A DNA stretch of 64,000 nt from Pomphorhynchus laevis (GCA_012934845.2 WNNJ02000402.1:1-64000), one strand, 5' to 3'. Positions 1-10,544 are shown, counted from the stretch's first letter. The notes: generated from the letters alone by a model not told the origin. Program-made: numbers and translations.

Positions 1-214
1 CCCCTCAAGGTCTATTGTAGATTCTTCCATATATTTGTATATAAAAGATTTTCTAATTGAGGAAATATATACTCGAAATACCCACTATATATATTCATAA
101 GAGTTTCGTTTGAATCAGTCTATATAATCACATTTAATATAATCACATTTTATATAATCACATTTAATATATAATCACATTGTATATATACATATATAGA
201 TATATGTATATATA
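1..214. repeat. AT-rich leader with short ATAATCACATT repeats
   Basis: Four or so imperfect repeats built on ATAATCACATTT(A/T)ATAT lie at about 125-180, followed by alternating TA runs to about 215. The same ATAATCACATTGTAT motif occurs inside the PLE 3' UTR copies that follow (near 385 in inverse and near 2010), so this stretch is probably slippage-expanded PLE 3' UTR. No gene is seen. Confidence 0.5.
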
Positions 215-1097
215 TAAATCGTTAAACAAATCAAATCAAGAATCGAGTAACAGCAGCGATTTTTCTTTTATAGCACAATACAAGAGCTAAGCTTTCGGCG
301 TAAAAGCCTTCTTCAGAGTCTGAAAATAAAACAATACTTGTCAAATAATGGGAATACAATTTCAATCAATGTAGGGTGAAAAATACAATGTGATTATATA
401 TTAAAAAATAGTAAAGCGAAATGTATTGCTGGGGCACTAAGGTATATGGCAATCATGATTAGCATTTAATTGTGTATCGCTCATTAATTGGGCGATCCAA
501 TACTTCTCTCTTGCTTTTCTTTGCCAATCATTTTTGAAATCAGATTCAACAATTGTTACAGACATTCGGTGTTGCGGGTTATCGATGCAGTGTTGTGCTG
601 CGCCATCTCTATTGCCCCGTTTTGCGCGTATGTCACATCTTCTTATATTCATTCGAATATTTAAGTCGTTCGATGTCTCTCCCACGTAACAATATGGGCA
701 GTTTGAGCACATGCATACGTACACCGAGTTCTTTGTTTTGCATGAAGCTTTGCATCGGGTATTGTACGTTAGTCCAGTTACCGGACTGCTAAACATTCTT
801 CCGACTGCAACATATTCACAGCACTTGCAGCGCTTATCCCCACATCTTTGCATTCCTTCCGATATTTTCAGCTTGTTTGTGAACAGTAAACGCCGTAGGG
901 ATTTACCACTTTTGTAGGCGACTTTAATCTTGACACCTGTTCCGCATATGGAATTACATGCGTTTAAGGCAGTCGTTAGATCCCGCTCAAGAGACAGTAG
1001 GGCTGGGTGAGTGTCAACTACTATATAGGGTATTTTGTCCTGGCCTTTGATCCTCACCTTTTTAGTCAAAAGGATGTCCCTATCCTTTTTAGTCAAA
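215..1097 (-). mobile_element. Penelope-like element 3' end, copy A
   Basis: Minus-strand 3' part of a Penelope-like element: the end of the ORF with GIY-YIG endonuclease, then a 3' UTR carrying the CTGAAGAAGGC...GCCGAAAG motif (about 289-318 on the minus strand) that recurs near PLE ends here. It shares a palindrome centre near 1097 with copy B, so A and B are head to head. The reverse transcriptase part is absent: only the linker and endonuclease remain. Confidence 0.8.
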
Positions 1098-1100
1098 AGG
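437..1100 (-). CDS. PLE GIY-YIG endonuclease domain (partial ORF, copy A)
   Basis: C-terminal fragment of a PLE polyprotein. In order: a linker (DTHPALLSLERDLTTALNAC), a cysteine cluster (CGDKRCKCC, then CKASCKTKNS) typical of PLE linker regions, and a GIY-YIG-type nuclease in which VYVCMCSNCPYCYVGET supplies the two hallmark strands, followed by an R..(I)RRCDI helix and a QHCIDNPQH segment. It ends in HDCHIP. In PLEs this nuclease nicks target DNA to prime reverse transcription. The frame stays open upstream to 1177, but those first residues are read from the antisense of copy B across the palindrome centre and are not native. Copies B and C encode nearly the same protein. Confidence 0.75.
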
Positions 1101-2205
1101 ATAGGGCCTTCTTTTTGACTAAAAAGGTGAGGATCAAAGGCCACCACAAAATCCCCTATATAGTAGTTGACACTCACCCAGCCCTACTGTCTGTTGAGCG
1201 AAATCTAACGACTGCCTTAAACGCATGTAATTCCATATGCGGAACAGGTGTCAAGATTAAAGTCGCCTACAAAAGTGGTAAATGGAAGTAGTCAAAAGTA
1301 TGTCCCTATCCTTTTTAGTCAAAAGGATAGGGACATCCTTTTGACTAAAAAGGTGAGGATCAAAGGCCAGGACAAAATCCCCTATATAGTAGTTGACACT
1401 CACCCAGCCCTACTGTCTCTTGAGCGGGATCTAACGACTGCCTTAAACGCATGTAATTCCATATGCGGAACAGGTGTCAAGATTAAAGTCGCCTACAAAA
1501 GTGGTAAATCCCTACGGCGTTTACTGTTCACAAACAAGCTGAAAATATCGGAAGGAATGCAAAGATGTGGGGATAAGCGCTGCAAGTGCTGTGAATATGT
1601 TGCAGTCGGAAGAATGTTTAGCAGTCCGGTAACTGGACTAACGTACAATACCCGATGCAAAGCTTCATGCAAAACAAAGAACTCGGTGTACGTATGCATG
1701 TGCTCAAACTGCCCATGTTGTTACGTGAGAGAGACATCGAACGCCTTAAATATTCGAATGAATATAAGAAGATGTGACATACGCGCAAAACGGGGCAATA
1801 GAGATGGCGCAGCACAACACTGCATCGATAACCCGCAACACCGAATGTCTGTAACAATTGTTGAATCTGATTTCAAAAATGATTGGAAAAGAAAAGCAAG
1901 AGAGAGGTATTGGATCGCCCAATTAATGAACGATACACAATTAAATGCTAATCATGATTGCCATATACCTTAGTGCCCCAGCAATACATTTCGCTTTACT
2001 ATTTTTTAATATATAATCACATTGTATTTTCACCCTACATTGATTGAAATTGTATTTCCCATTATTTGACAAGTATTGTTTTATTTCAGACTCTGAAGAA
2101 GGCTTTTACGGCGAAAGCTTAGGCCTTGTATTGTGCTATAAAAGAAAAATCGCTGCTGTTACTCGATTCTTGATTTGATTTGTTTAACGATTTATTTGAA
2201 AGCAG
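1098..2205 (+). mobile_element. Penelope-like element 3' end, copy B
   Basis: Plus-strand counterpart of copy A with linker, GIY-YIG nuclease and 3' UTR, ending near GTTTAACGATTTATTTG. The first part is internally duplicated: the stretch beginning TTTTGACTAAAAAGGTGAGG occurs at about 1111 and again at about 1341, so about 180 bp of the 5' portion is present twice. This suggests template slippage or repeated priming during reverse transcription (inference). Confidence 0.8.
1248..1973 (+). CDS. PLE GIY-YIG endonuclease domain (partial ORF, copy B)
   Basis: Open for 241 codons. From about residue 40 it matches copy A nearly residue for residue: the linker, a CGDKRCKCC cysteine knuckle, VYVCMCSNCPCCYV as the GIY-YIG core, and the RRCDIRAKRG...QHCIDNPQH part. 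The GET of copy A's core is RET here, so the conserved glycine after YV is changed in this copy. The start is arbitrary: the true ORF would run in from a missing RT domain. The first ~35 residues come from the internal duplication. Confidence 0.7.
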   Translation: MSRLKSPTKVVNGSSQKYVPILFSQKDRDILLTKKVRIKGQDKIPYIVVDTHPALLSLERDLTTALNACNSICGTGVKIKVAYKSGKSLRRLLFTNKLKISEGMQRCGDKRCKCCEYVAVGRMFSSPVTGLTYNTRCKASCKTKNSVYVCMCSNCPCCYVRETSNALNIRMNIRRCDIRAKRGNRDGAAQHCIDNPQHRMSVTIVESDFKNDWKRKARERYWIAQLMNDTQLNANHDCHIP

Positions 2206-2243
2206 CCTCAATGGGCTCTCGAGTTCGATTTGATAATAATATT

Positions 2244-2327
<84 letters not shown>

Positions 2328-2400
2328 AATATTATTATCAAATCGAACTCGAGAGCCCATTGAGGCTGCTTTCAAATAAATCGTTAAACAAATCAAATCA
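2170..2400. repeat. Palindrome centred on a (TA)n tract between PLE copies B and C
   Basis: An alternating TA run of about 75 bp (about 2249-2325) is flanked by near-perfect inverted arms (GAATATTATTATCAAATCGA and its complement). The arms extend outward into the inverted PLE 3' ends, so this is a head-on junction of two 3' ends. Such sequence extrudes cruciforms and is prone to misassembly. Confidence 0.9.
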
Positions 2401-2952
2401 AGAATCGAGTAACAGCAGCGATTTTTCTTTTATAGCACAATACAAGAGCTAAGCTTTCGGCGTAAAAGCCTTCTTCAGAGTCTGAAAATAAAACAATACT
2501 TGTCAAATAATGGGAAATACAATTTCAATCAATGTAGGGTGAAAATACAATGTGATTATATATTAAAAAGTAGTAAAGCGAAATGTATTGCTGGGGCACT
2601 AAGGTATATGGCAATCATGATTAGCATTTAATTGTGTATCGTTCATTAATTGGGCGATCCAATACCTCTCTCTTGCTTTTCTTTTCCAATCATTTTTGAA
2701 ATCAGATTCAACAATTGTTACAGACATTCGGTGTTGCGGGTTATCGATGCAGTGTTGTGCTGCGCCATCTCTATTGCCCTGTTTTGCGCGTATGTCACAT
2801 CTTCTTATATTCATTCGAATATTTAAGGCGTTCGATGTCTCTCCCACGTAACAGCATGGGCAATTTGAGCACATGCATACGTACACCGACTTCTTTGTTT
2901 TGCATGAAGCTTTGCATCGGTATTGTACGTTAGTCCAGTTACCGGACTGCTA
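2371..2952 (-). mobile_element. Penelope-like element 3' end, copy C
   Basis: Minus-strand copy of the same PLE 3' end. The 3' UTR (about 2371-2590) and the last 95 codons of the GIY-YIG ORF (2599-2886) are present. It is cut off at about 2952, where it abuts copy D in the opposite orientation without its linker. Confidence 0.8.
2599..2886 (-). CDS. PLE GIY-YIG endonuclease (C-terminal piece, copy C)
   Basis: A 95-codon frame holding the GIY-YIG core with CCYVGETSN intact, the RRCDIRAKQG helix and the QHCIDNPQH segment through to HDCHIP. The linker and cysteine knuckle are lost at the junction near 2950, so this is a truncated relic. It differs from copy B at only a few residues. Confidence 0.65.
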   Translation of the reverse strand: MYVCMCSNCPCCYVGETSNALNIRMNIRRCDIRAKQGNRDGAAQHCIDNPQHRMSVTIVESDFKNDWKRKARERYWIAQLMNDTQLNANHDCHIP

Positions 2953-3222
2953 AAAGAGCGATACACAATTAAATGCTAATCATGATTGCCATATACCTTA
3001 GTGCCCCAGCAATACATTTCGCTTTACTATTTTTTAATATATAATCACATTGTATTTTCACCCTACATTGATTGAAATTGTATTTCCCATTATTTGACAA
3101 GTATTGTTTTATTTTCAGACTCTGAAGAAGGCTTTTACGCCGAAAGCTTAGCCCTTGTATTGTGTAGAAAAGAAAAATCGCTGCTGTTACTCGATTCTTG
3201 ATTTGATTTGTTTAACGATTTA
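2953..3222 (+). mobile_element. Penelope-like element 3' tail, copy D
   Basis: Begins inside the last codons of the endonuclease (CGATACACAATTAAATGC) and continues through the shared 3' UTR, including TCTGAAGAAGGC...GCCGAAAGCTTAG (about 3120-3150), to GTTTAACGATTTATATATA. It is the fourth copy in the alternating A(-) B(+) C(-) D(+) cluster. Confidence 0.75.
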
Positions 3223-3334
3223 TATATATACTGGCTTGTTGTGTGTGGACCTGCTAGTTATTCTTTATATGTTGCACAAATGCGTATCCGTTGGTTACGA
3301 GGGCACTGAATCTCTCACAGGATTCCGAAAGGAA

Positions 3335-3830
3335 TACGTTTTTTATATATTGATAGTGCGAAAAATCGCTTGTAACTGTGGTCCAGGAGCCATAATTGGC
3401 TACGATTGATTGTAAATCCATGTGTTCTGCTAAATAACTGGACTTTGATCATCAGCTCCATCAGTCTAATGTATCACTCCGAGACGCTCCTAACCACCCA
3501 GCAGTCATCGTCAGTCGGATGAAGTGGTTAGGGCGCGTTTCGACTGCTTTTGTGATGACTGTAAAGACACCAGCAATTCCTCACGATGTTAGACGAAACG
3601 ATCTTTACAGTTATCACAAAAGCAGTCGAAACGCACCCTAACCACTTCATCCGACTGACGATGACTGCTGGGTGGTTAGGAGCGTCTCGGAGTGATACAT
3701 TAGACTGATGGAGCTGATGATCAAAGTCCAGTTATTTAGCAGAACACATGGATTTACAATCAATCGTAGCCAATTATGGCTCCTGGACCACAGTTACAAG
3801 CGATTTTTTGCACTATCAATGTATATATAT
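3335..3830. repeat. Large foldback (inverted-repeat) element
   Basis: Two arms of about 220 bp (about 3350-3572 and 3607-3826) are nearly perfect reverse complements around a ~35-bp spacer. Each arm carries an internal hairpin: CCTAACCAC pairs with GTGGTTAGG. In the right arm it is bracketed by GTCGAAACGC and GCGTC, the same arrangement as stem III of the hammerhead repeats elsewhere in this window. No CTGATGA sits at the expected upstream place, so it is at most a broken or permuted ribozyme. Confidence 0.75.
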
Positions 3831-4440
3831 TATAGGAACGAAGAAGAAAATATCCTTTATTTGATTAATATATATATTATATATTAATATATATTAATAT
3901 ATAATATATATTAATATATATTATAATAAGAAAATATAGAAGAAAATATACTTTATTTGATTAAAATTCTATAGTTCGATAGCTCCTGCTATCATCGTCA
4001 GGTTTACAAAAAATGTATAGGAACGAAGAAGAAGAAATATTCTTGATTTGATTAATATTTATAGGAGCGAAGAAGAAAATATCCTTTATTTGATGAAAAA
4101 TTCTATATTTCGATAGCTCCTGCTATCATCATCAGGATTACAAAAAATGTATAGGTACTTGTACAAAGTAAAAGAAAATATCGTTGATTTGATTAATATT
4201 TATAGGAACGAAGAAGAAAATATCCTTTATTTGATTGAAATTTATAGGAACGAAGAAGAATAAAATATCCTTTATTTGATTAAAATTTATAGGAACGAAG
4301 ACGAAAATATCCTTTATTTGATTAAAATTTATTTGATTAACATTTTTTTGTAATCCTGATGATGATAGCAGGAGCTATCGAAATATAGAATTTTAATCAA
4401 ATAAAGGATATTTTTATCTTCGCTCCTATAATAATATATA
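3831..4440. repeat. Cluster of short repeats with CTGATGA/GAAA hairpins
   Basis: About eight units of TATAGGAACGAAGAAGAAAA followed by TATCCTTTATTTGATT alternate in this stretch. Three hairpins share the form CTGATGA-T-GATAGC-AGGA-GCTATC-GAAA: one plus at 4356-4384, two minus near 3972-4000 and 4100-4130. The core matches a hammerhead catalytic core with a 6-bp stem II, but I could not pair convincing stems I and III. Confidence 0.6.
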
Positions 4441-4790
4441 GTTATGAACAAATTCATATTCTATAAAGCTTAAAATAAGTCAGCTATAATTGAGCTACTA
4501 TTACGTCCTACTGACGTAATAGGCGTAATAATAGAACACCTTTTATTTGTCTAAATATAGATGTCCATACCTTTAAATAATTTTGATTTATTTAAATATT
4601 TAAGGATTCTAATAATTCAATTTTATCTATATTTTTATATTTACTTGATGGTATAATTTTTGTTAGATATGCGCTATTGTTATAGTATATGTTATAGTTA
4701 TAGTATATGTTATAGTTATAGTATAATGTTATAGTATATGCGCTATAGCTATTATAGCATATATATGTAGATGAAATTTAAAATAAAATA
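4441..4790 (-). mobile_element. PLE-like RT fragment (same family as 35.3-36.7 kb)
   Basis: Closely similar at the DNA level to 36210-36450 (shared TTATGAACAAATTCATATT and AAATATAGATGTCC stretches), which encodes the RT region ending in GVPMGGNSSPIIADLFLSF. This copy is decayed and ends in TA-rich GTTATAGTTATAGTATAT simple repeats (about 4675-4760). Confidence 0.7.
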
Positions 4791-5570
4791 AGTTACGGTA
4801 ATATGTCAGTGCCTACTTTAACGAATTCCATCACGGAAGGTACAATTGATAAGGAAAACGGTAAAAAGACGCCTCACACTATGGCACAGCGGTCAACTTT
4901 AGAACTTACTGGACGAAGCTCGTGTACTCCAACGAAAATGTATATTAAATACCATCGAGGTCACTTTCCAGAGAGTCTGGTCTGGAAAACCCTCCGAGGA
5001 ATGTGATCCCTAGACATTCTCAGAATGTGTCCTAGCCACCTCAGCTGACTTTCTTAGATGTAGAGAAGCAGCGACTTTACTTCGAGTCTTTCCTGAATGT
5101 CCGAATGCCTAACCTTTCTCTATTGCTAACACCGGCCACGCCGCGAAGGAAACTCATTTCCGTCGTCTGTTTCCGAGGGTTGACCTCGTCTGTTTCCAAG
5201 GGTTCCATAGGTTAGGATAGGAACGAAGATTGGGTGGTAAACCGAAAGCTTCACCCGAAGACTCAACTCCCGCTTCACCACGACAGACCTGTACAAAGAA
5301 TGCATTGCTGCGTTAGCTGCACAAATCCGCTTCTCAATCTCTTTGATGTTCCTGTCGTCCCTCAAGAACAATACCTCAAGATACTTGAAATTCTCCACAT
5401 CAGAAAGAACCTTTTCTCCAATCCGGATTGATATTGGCATCTGAATCCGATACGAGCACATAGATACAGTCTTGGAGGTACTAACCAACATCCCTGCCGC
5501 TTGGCATTCTATCGTGAATCGATCTAGTAGGCATTGTAAGTCCTCAAGACAAGAAGGCAACAAAACAACG

Positions 5571-5888
5571 TTATCTACACAAAGCAGAGATGGTATCCCG
5601 ATAAAACCGAACTGAAGATCGACAATCCGTCAGAGCAGCACGTCTCGAAATTTTGTCCATGTAAACAAGGAACAAAAGTGGAGACAAAGCACAACCCTGA
5701 CGAAGCCCAACGCCTACTGGAAATGATTCAGACTTCCTACCTTGAATACGAACACAAATCATACTTTGTTCATTCAGAGGATTCACCTCTACCCGAAGAT
5801 AGTGTGGTACTTTATATTCCCTTAGTGCCTCCCACAACCTCTCTCGCGGAACTCGGTCGAACGCCTTCTCAAAATCTACAAAGCACAT
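5571..5888 (-). pseudogene. RTE-like reverse transcriptase, palm region
   Basis: A 105-codon open stretch containing RT motif A (FVDFEKAFDRVPRERLW) and motif B (VGLRQGCALSPLLF). Motif C (FADD) is not in this frame: the frame is lost right after SSVRFYRDTISALCR. The following thumb piece (5126-5563 minus, with CLLDRFTIECQAAGMLVSTS and VENFKYLEVLF) is in another frame. This is a dead copy. Confidence 0.75.
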
Positions 5889-6705
5889 GTAGACCGGCTA
5901 AAATGCAACGCTGAAGATCCGTGTTAGCCAGTTCATGCCAACAACGCCGAGAGTTTTTAAAGCTTAAGGTTAAATCTCATCAACTCCAGAAGACTTGCAA
6001 TTACGAAGTTTTTTAGCAACAGCAATGATCATTTCCAAATAGATAAGTTCTTCCGTTTGTTCTAAAGGCTTTACTTCTACAATAAAAAGTATATCCACCG
6101 GATTTAAGAGACTTTAAAAGTGCTCTTTCTCACAACCAAGTTGTGAGAAAGAGGAGTATTCTGCTTTCCAACACAAAGGTTTCTTATCGTCCTCTAGAAC
6201 ATATTTGAAGCTGACCTATAACCAAGTTCTAAGTGCTCTCCAAACTTCTCCCAAGCCGCCTTCTTCGCTTCGGTAACTGCTCGATCTAAAGCTCTCTTTG
6301 CTCTTCGGTACTTGTCTACAGCTTCAACTGATTTATCAGACAAATTTGCCTTATAAGCTAGCTTCTTCTGTTGGACAAAATATCTAACTGTAGGTGTCTA
6401 CCAAGCAGTTCGAGGACACCCTCCACGACAAGCACCAAATGCCTTCGAACCACAATTTTTCACAGTTGCTTTGGCAAGCGAGGATCTGAACATATCCCAT
6501 TCCTGATCAATGCTCTTCACCTCTTCTGGCAATCGAGAGAAATCATCACGGATGTAGTCAAAAACGTTCTTTGACAGAAACATCTGCTAGACGCTCCCAG
6601 CACGCCCTTATACAGTGTTCAGATTTAACAGACTTGTCTAGCATCCTATCTGGCATTGAAGTTTACGAACTACAAGGTAGTGATCGATTGAATAATCAGT
6701 CCTCT

Positions 6706-7232
6706 CTACACGCGAGTGTCTAGAATATTACGTCGCAGATCAGATGAAACGATTACAAAATCGATCATTGATCTTTGACTGAGAGAATCATGTTGCCATG
6801 TGCATATATGGGTCTCCTTATGTTCAAATATAGTGTTGGTTATGCACAAATTGTCACAAAAACAAAAGTGCAATAATTCAACACCACTCGCATTCAGATC
6901 AGAGAGTCCGTTCCTCCCCAACATTTCCTTCCAAGTGATACTGTCGCTACAAACATGAGCATTGAAGTCAACCAATAGAACGAGGGAATCTCCAACAGGA
7001 GTACTACAAAGCAGAGCCTGACGATCTTCCACGAAAGCTGCGTATTCCGAGATAATGTTGGGAGCATACACACAACAGTAATCCCCTTTCCCTCTTTGAC
7101 TAAAAGTCTCAGAGACGCCAGCCTTTCGTTCACTGGGCTAAACCTCCCTACCACGAACGACAACCGGGGACTTGTAAGTATCCATACACTCGCCTGTCGT
7201 CGCTTTTCGTTGGTAACTCCCAAATAGTTCAA
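6706..7232 (-). pseudogene. RTE-like AP endonuclease remnant
   Basis: Two overlapping frames cover the APE domain. GDSLVLLVDFNAHVCSDS corresponds to the conserved GDFN strand of exonuclease-endonuclease-phosphatase folds (VDFN here), and QRSMIDFVIVSSDLRR matches the terminal SDH-proximal region. A frame change lies between the N- and C-terminal parts. In RTE elements this nuclease makes the first-strand nick. Confidence 0.65.
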
Positions 7233-7326
7233 GGTCTAACCCTGATCCAAAGTTCAGTTCCAGTTCCAGAATAGAAAAGAGTAGTCACTCCTACTATTTC
7301 TAGACCGATGCGAATCATTTCTTCAA

Positions 7327-8590
7327 CTAATTCTGGTTCCTTCCAGAATTTATAAGCGAGACCATGACTGATGCGGCATTGCCAAATTGTATGGCAGTAC
7401 TTATGCGTTGAACTAGGAAGGAGCCAGCCCGCGGGTCGTCTACAAATCGGCGAAGCTTTTTGCTGAGCAAACGAAAGAAGTTAGATCCTTCGTTCCCCAT
7501 CGCACCAGTGGTTTCGATGGCTTTGAAAATGAAATCCATCCCTAGTGCTGAAATTCCATCGTACTTTATTCTCTTTCTGCCTTCAGCTTCCGTAGTTACT
7601 GATCCGGCTCCTGCTAGAACTGTCGCCTGGTGACTGGGAGCTAGCGGGTCCACGCGTGGGAAGTCCCAACATTCGAATTTGCCGCATTCCAATGGGACCA
7701 TTGTAACACCATCTGGGCGGTTTCCATCAGATCGGAACAACCTTGGATGTTCGAGACGGCTTGGGATTTGGGCCTTTTTAAGAGCGTCGAGAATATTTGA
7801 GTTAACCAAAGAGTGCCTGGCAAACCGACCTCGGAACTTGTACAACTGATACCATGAGTGCCTAGTGAGTCTATCTGGATTCCGCAGAGACATCTGTGAG
7901 GTTGGCAAACTGGGGATCTGAGACGTAAAGCGCCAGCGATACGGAATGTATCATCACACATCCTTGAACTGACTGGTACCACCACACTTATCAGTCGGGC
8001 CTTTGTTGTAGTGTCAGTTCCGTTTGAAAGCAGGTTAGCATATCTTGTGTCGTCTATAGGAGCGTTCCATTCCCATTGAGTTTTAAAGGGTAGTGGAACT
8101 AGACTACTGAGGGTGAACGAGCTCCAGGTGTCGACGCAAATCAGTTGAACCAGCGAAGAGGTCGGAAAGTAGTGCACATGGGATCAAGTCAGTAACCACT
8201 TTGATCGACGCGTTGTAGGAAGAAATAAACTCCGCGATCAAGAAATGAGTCGTCGAAGGAATTCCCAGGCCTCCAAGGTTATCTGGGAGCGTAGCTTGTT
8301 TCCAACTGGTGTCTTTCAGTGCCACGTTTAGTAATTTTTCCAAAGTTTTTCGGAGAGTTAGGTCGTAACGAGGGAGTTGTTCGCTGAATCCATATGGAGA
8401 TGTAATCGGCATAGGAGAGCTTTGGGGCAGAAAGGCAATTTCGGAGCAGAACAAATGCTGTATGTAAGCAGACTGAACTAGGACGCTCATTCATTCGCTC
8501 GAGGTCAGACATTTTTGATGAGAAGACATCGTCAATGGCATCTTGATTGCCGATGCTATAGCCGAGTAGTGTGGCATCGGCGGGTTCAAC
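7327..8590 (-). mobile_element. RLE-type LINE, 3' part
   Basis: Minus-strand C-terminal part of a non-LTR RT protein with a zinc-finger and restriction-like endonuclease tail. Frame 8490-8104 holds the post-RT thumb (LPDNLGGLGIPSTTHFL). The next frame carries a knuckle (PHRCLCGIQIDSLGTHGISC). The last frame (7908-7327) carries RPDGVTMVPLECGKFECWDF...EGRKRIKYDG, a PD-(D/E)XK-like pattern, then FLVQRISTAIQFGNAASVM and a stop about ten residues later. At least two frame changes make it inactive. Related pieces lie at 24.3-25.9, 40.0-40.7, 41.6-45.3 and 52.4-53.5 kb. The exact clade (R2-like or another RLE clade) is unsure. Confidence 0.7.
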
Positions 8591-9180
8591 CCAGGTGGCG
8601 TCGAAAATTTATATTGAATTATTTATATTATTTATATTGAATTTTCAAAATTTTTATTTTATAAAGTTGCGTAATCAGATATTTTAATCTAGATTTACGG
8701 TTGTTGTCATCATTGCCTCCTTTATCATACATGAATATATCCAAACAGATTAGTGTATTGCTTTAGTGTCTTAATTAAAATTTTAATGACGGTTTTTTAA
8801 TATGCTCTTTGCTTAAATCCTATATATAAAAAGCAACATCAGTACGTAACACTTTCTTGAACTGATGAGGTTCAGTATTAGTGAACCTCATCTCCTACTG
8901 ATACAATACCTAAGTTTCACGTGTTCGGTTTTTAATGTTAGTTGGTAGTCATTCGTCTCGCCTGATGTATTGATTAATAGATTTAAATGAAATACTATTA
9001 ATTTAACATTTTTCAAATTCAATTAAAATCATTTATAATTTCAAATCATATCAGCATTGGTTTAATTTAAATAACTAAATATAGTCATAAACATTGTAAT
9101 TGCAACAATGACTGCGTAGTTATATTGACTTCGAATTTGGTGTATTATTTCCAAGTATGATAATACGAGTATCAAATTGA
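8591..9180. other. AT-rich intergenic stretch with one strong hairpin
   Basis: No gene seen. A perfect 11-bp stem, GATGAGGTTCA/TGAACCTCATC with a 7-nt loop, lies at 8864-8892. It begins with CTGATGAGG but is not followed by GAAA, so I do not call it a hammerhead. Confidence 0.5.
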
Positions 9181-9900
9181 TGATTTATCTACCTTTCCTC
9201 CTGCCCTCTACCCTTTCATCACTCATTATCCCCTCATACTAACTTTATTCTCGTATTAATCCTAACTGCATTCTCACTATAATCCACCTCTCATCCAATA
9301 CTCTTCACTTTACTCCTTCCGACTATTATTCTCTCATCCTACTCCCCTGCTCATTACATGATCCTCTCCTTATCTTCTTTTATCTCTCCACCCAGTCGTC
9401 GCCAGAATTCTTTCCTTTATACCCTGATCCAAACCCCAATCTTCTATCTTCTCACCAACATCATCCATTTCACCTACTCCCTGCCCCCTCATTATCCAGT
9501 CATCCTCTCCGCCTCCCATATACCTTCCGCCTCCCATCCTCCATAACCACTTCCCATCCTCCATGATTCCTAACTCTCATTCTCTCCATTTTTTCACATA
9601 TTACTATTACTCCTCCCTCCTCACCATATTCCACTCATCACTCTTCTCATTTCCATCATCCCAACCCTCATACTCCACATGCACTCTCATATTTCTATCA
9701 TGCTCCTATTAACACTCATTCGCTCTTTTCTTCCCTACAACCAACCCGCATCCCATTCTCCTCCACATAATCTTATCCGCCGCCTCCACTCTTCCCTACA
9801 TTCGAACCATAACCTTCCACTCATCTCTCCTAAGCTCGCCTTCTAACCCTCCTCCTACCAATTTCATCCTATCCTCCTACTATTTCTTTATTATGGTCGA
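9181..9900. repeat. Pyrimidine-rich block
   Basis: About 700 bp in which the plus strand is strongly biased to C and T with very few G (repeated TCTCATCC, CCTCCT, CACTCAT themes). There is no convincing frame. The bias resembles the plus strand of the CR1/L2-like LINE at 61.8-64 kb, so this may be a decayed relative. It could also be a degenerate minisatellite. Confidence 0.45.
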
Positions 9901-10540
9901 AACATTGTTTTCCTGTCACTAAATTATCACTGTGCCTGTCACCACTGATGCACATTAAAACATATCAGCAAGAGCAACAATAATTACAGGAAATTTAGTC
10001 TCTTTTATTGTATGAAAAAGATATCATTTTTCTACCTGCTCTTGAGTAGAAAGAAGACTCCTTTCCGTACTTGATCTCAAAACGAAACACAATTAACTCT
10101 GAGAAACAACGCATCATCATTACTCTCTATTTTTCGCAAACTCGAAATTTGCTTTCTTCCCCATATTCTATTTTATATACATGTGTGTATCAGCAGTTGT
10201 TTTTTATTTAAGAAAACCCTTACTTACTTAGTTGTTTTTGTTTCTCCGTCAAAACCAGTTTTTATTTTTACATTTTTGTATAGCATTTCTGATTTGTAAC
10301 ATCAAATTTTTATAACACACCATAAATAGCAACCACCACCCAACTATCGCAATACTTAGTAGTCTACACTACTAGTAATAATAGAAAGCAGAGACAAAAC
10401 AAAAGGTTAGATAGAATAGCTATTTTTTGGTTATCTGTAATTTAGTGTTTTTGTTTTAATATGTTTTCTCTTTTATTTAAATGTGTTAATGGGGATATAC
10501 CGAGTAGAAACAACGAAATATTATTGCACATTTTTCCTAT
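9901..10540. other. Unassigned AT-rich stretch
   Basis: I see no ORF, repeat unit or RNA signature here beyond short T-rich runs. Confidence 0.3.
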
Positions 10541-10544
10541 TTCT

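Larger units (their letters stand above)
4900..7335 (-). mobile_element. RTE/Rex3-like LINE, decayed copy 1
   Basis: Minus-strand LINE with an AP-endonuclease part (about 7335-6700), connector (6600-6240), RT palm (5888-5571) and thumb/C-terminal part (5563-4905). Recognisable RT text is MCFVDFEKAFDRVPRERLW, then VGVGLRQGCALSPLLFLVYM and SLYRSVVVKRELSLRVKLSV, the style of RTE-clade Rex3-like elements. The frame changes several times and segments are lost between palm and thumb. Copy 2 (29.1-32.2 kb) and fragment 3 (45.5-46.0 kb) are the same family. The 5' end meets an RLE LINE tail at about 7330. Confidence 0.8.

Noticed and set aside
2175-2396. Two 62-aa ORFs with a long YIYIYI tract
   Set aside because: They are translations of the (TA)n palindrome, not genes.
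8864-8892. CTGATGAGG hairpin as another hammerhead
   Set aside because: The stem is followed by TCATCTCC, not GAAA; it is a plain 11-bp hairpin.
9358-9546. ORFs in the pyrimidine-rich block
   Set aside because: Low-complexity proline/serine/leucine frames on one strand and glycine/tryptophan frames on the other follow from base bias alone.
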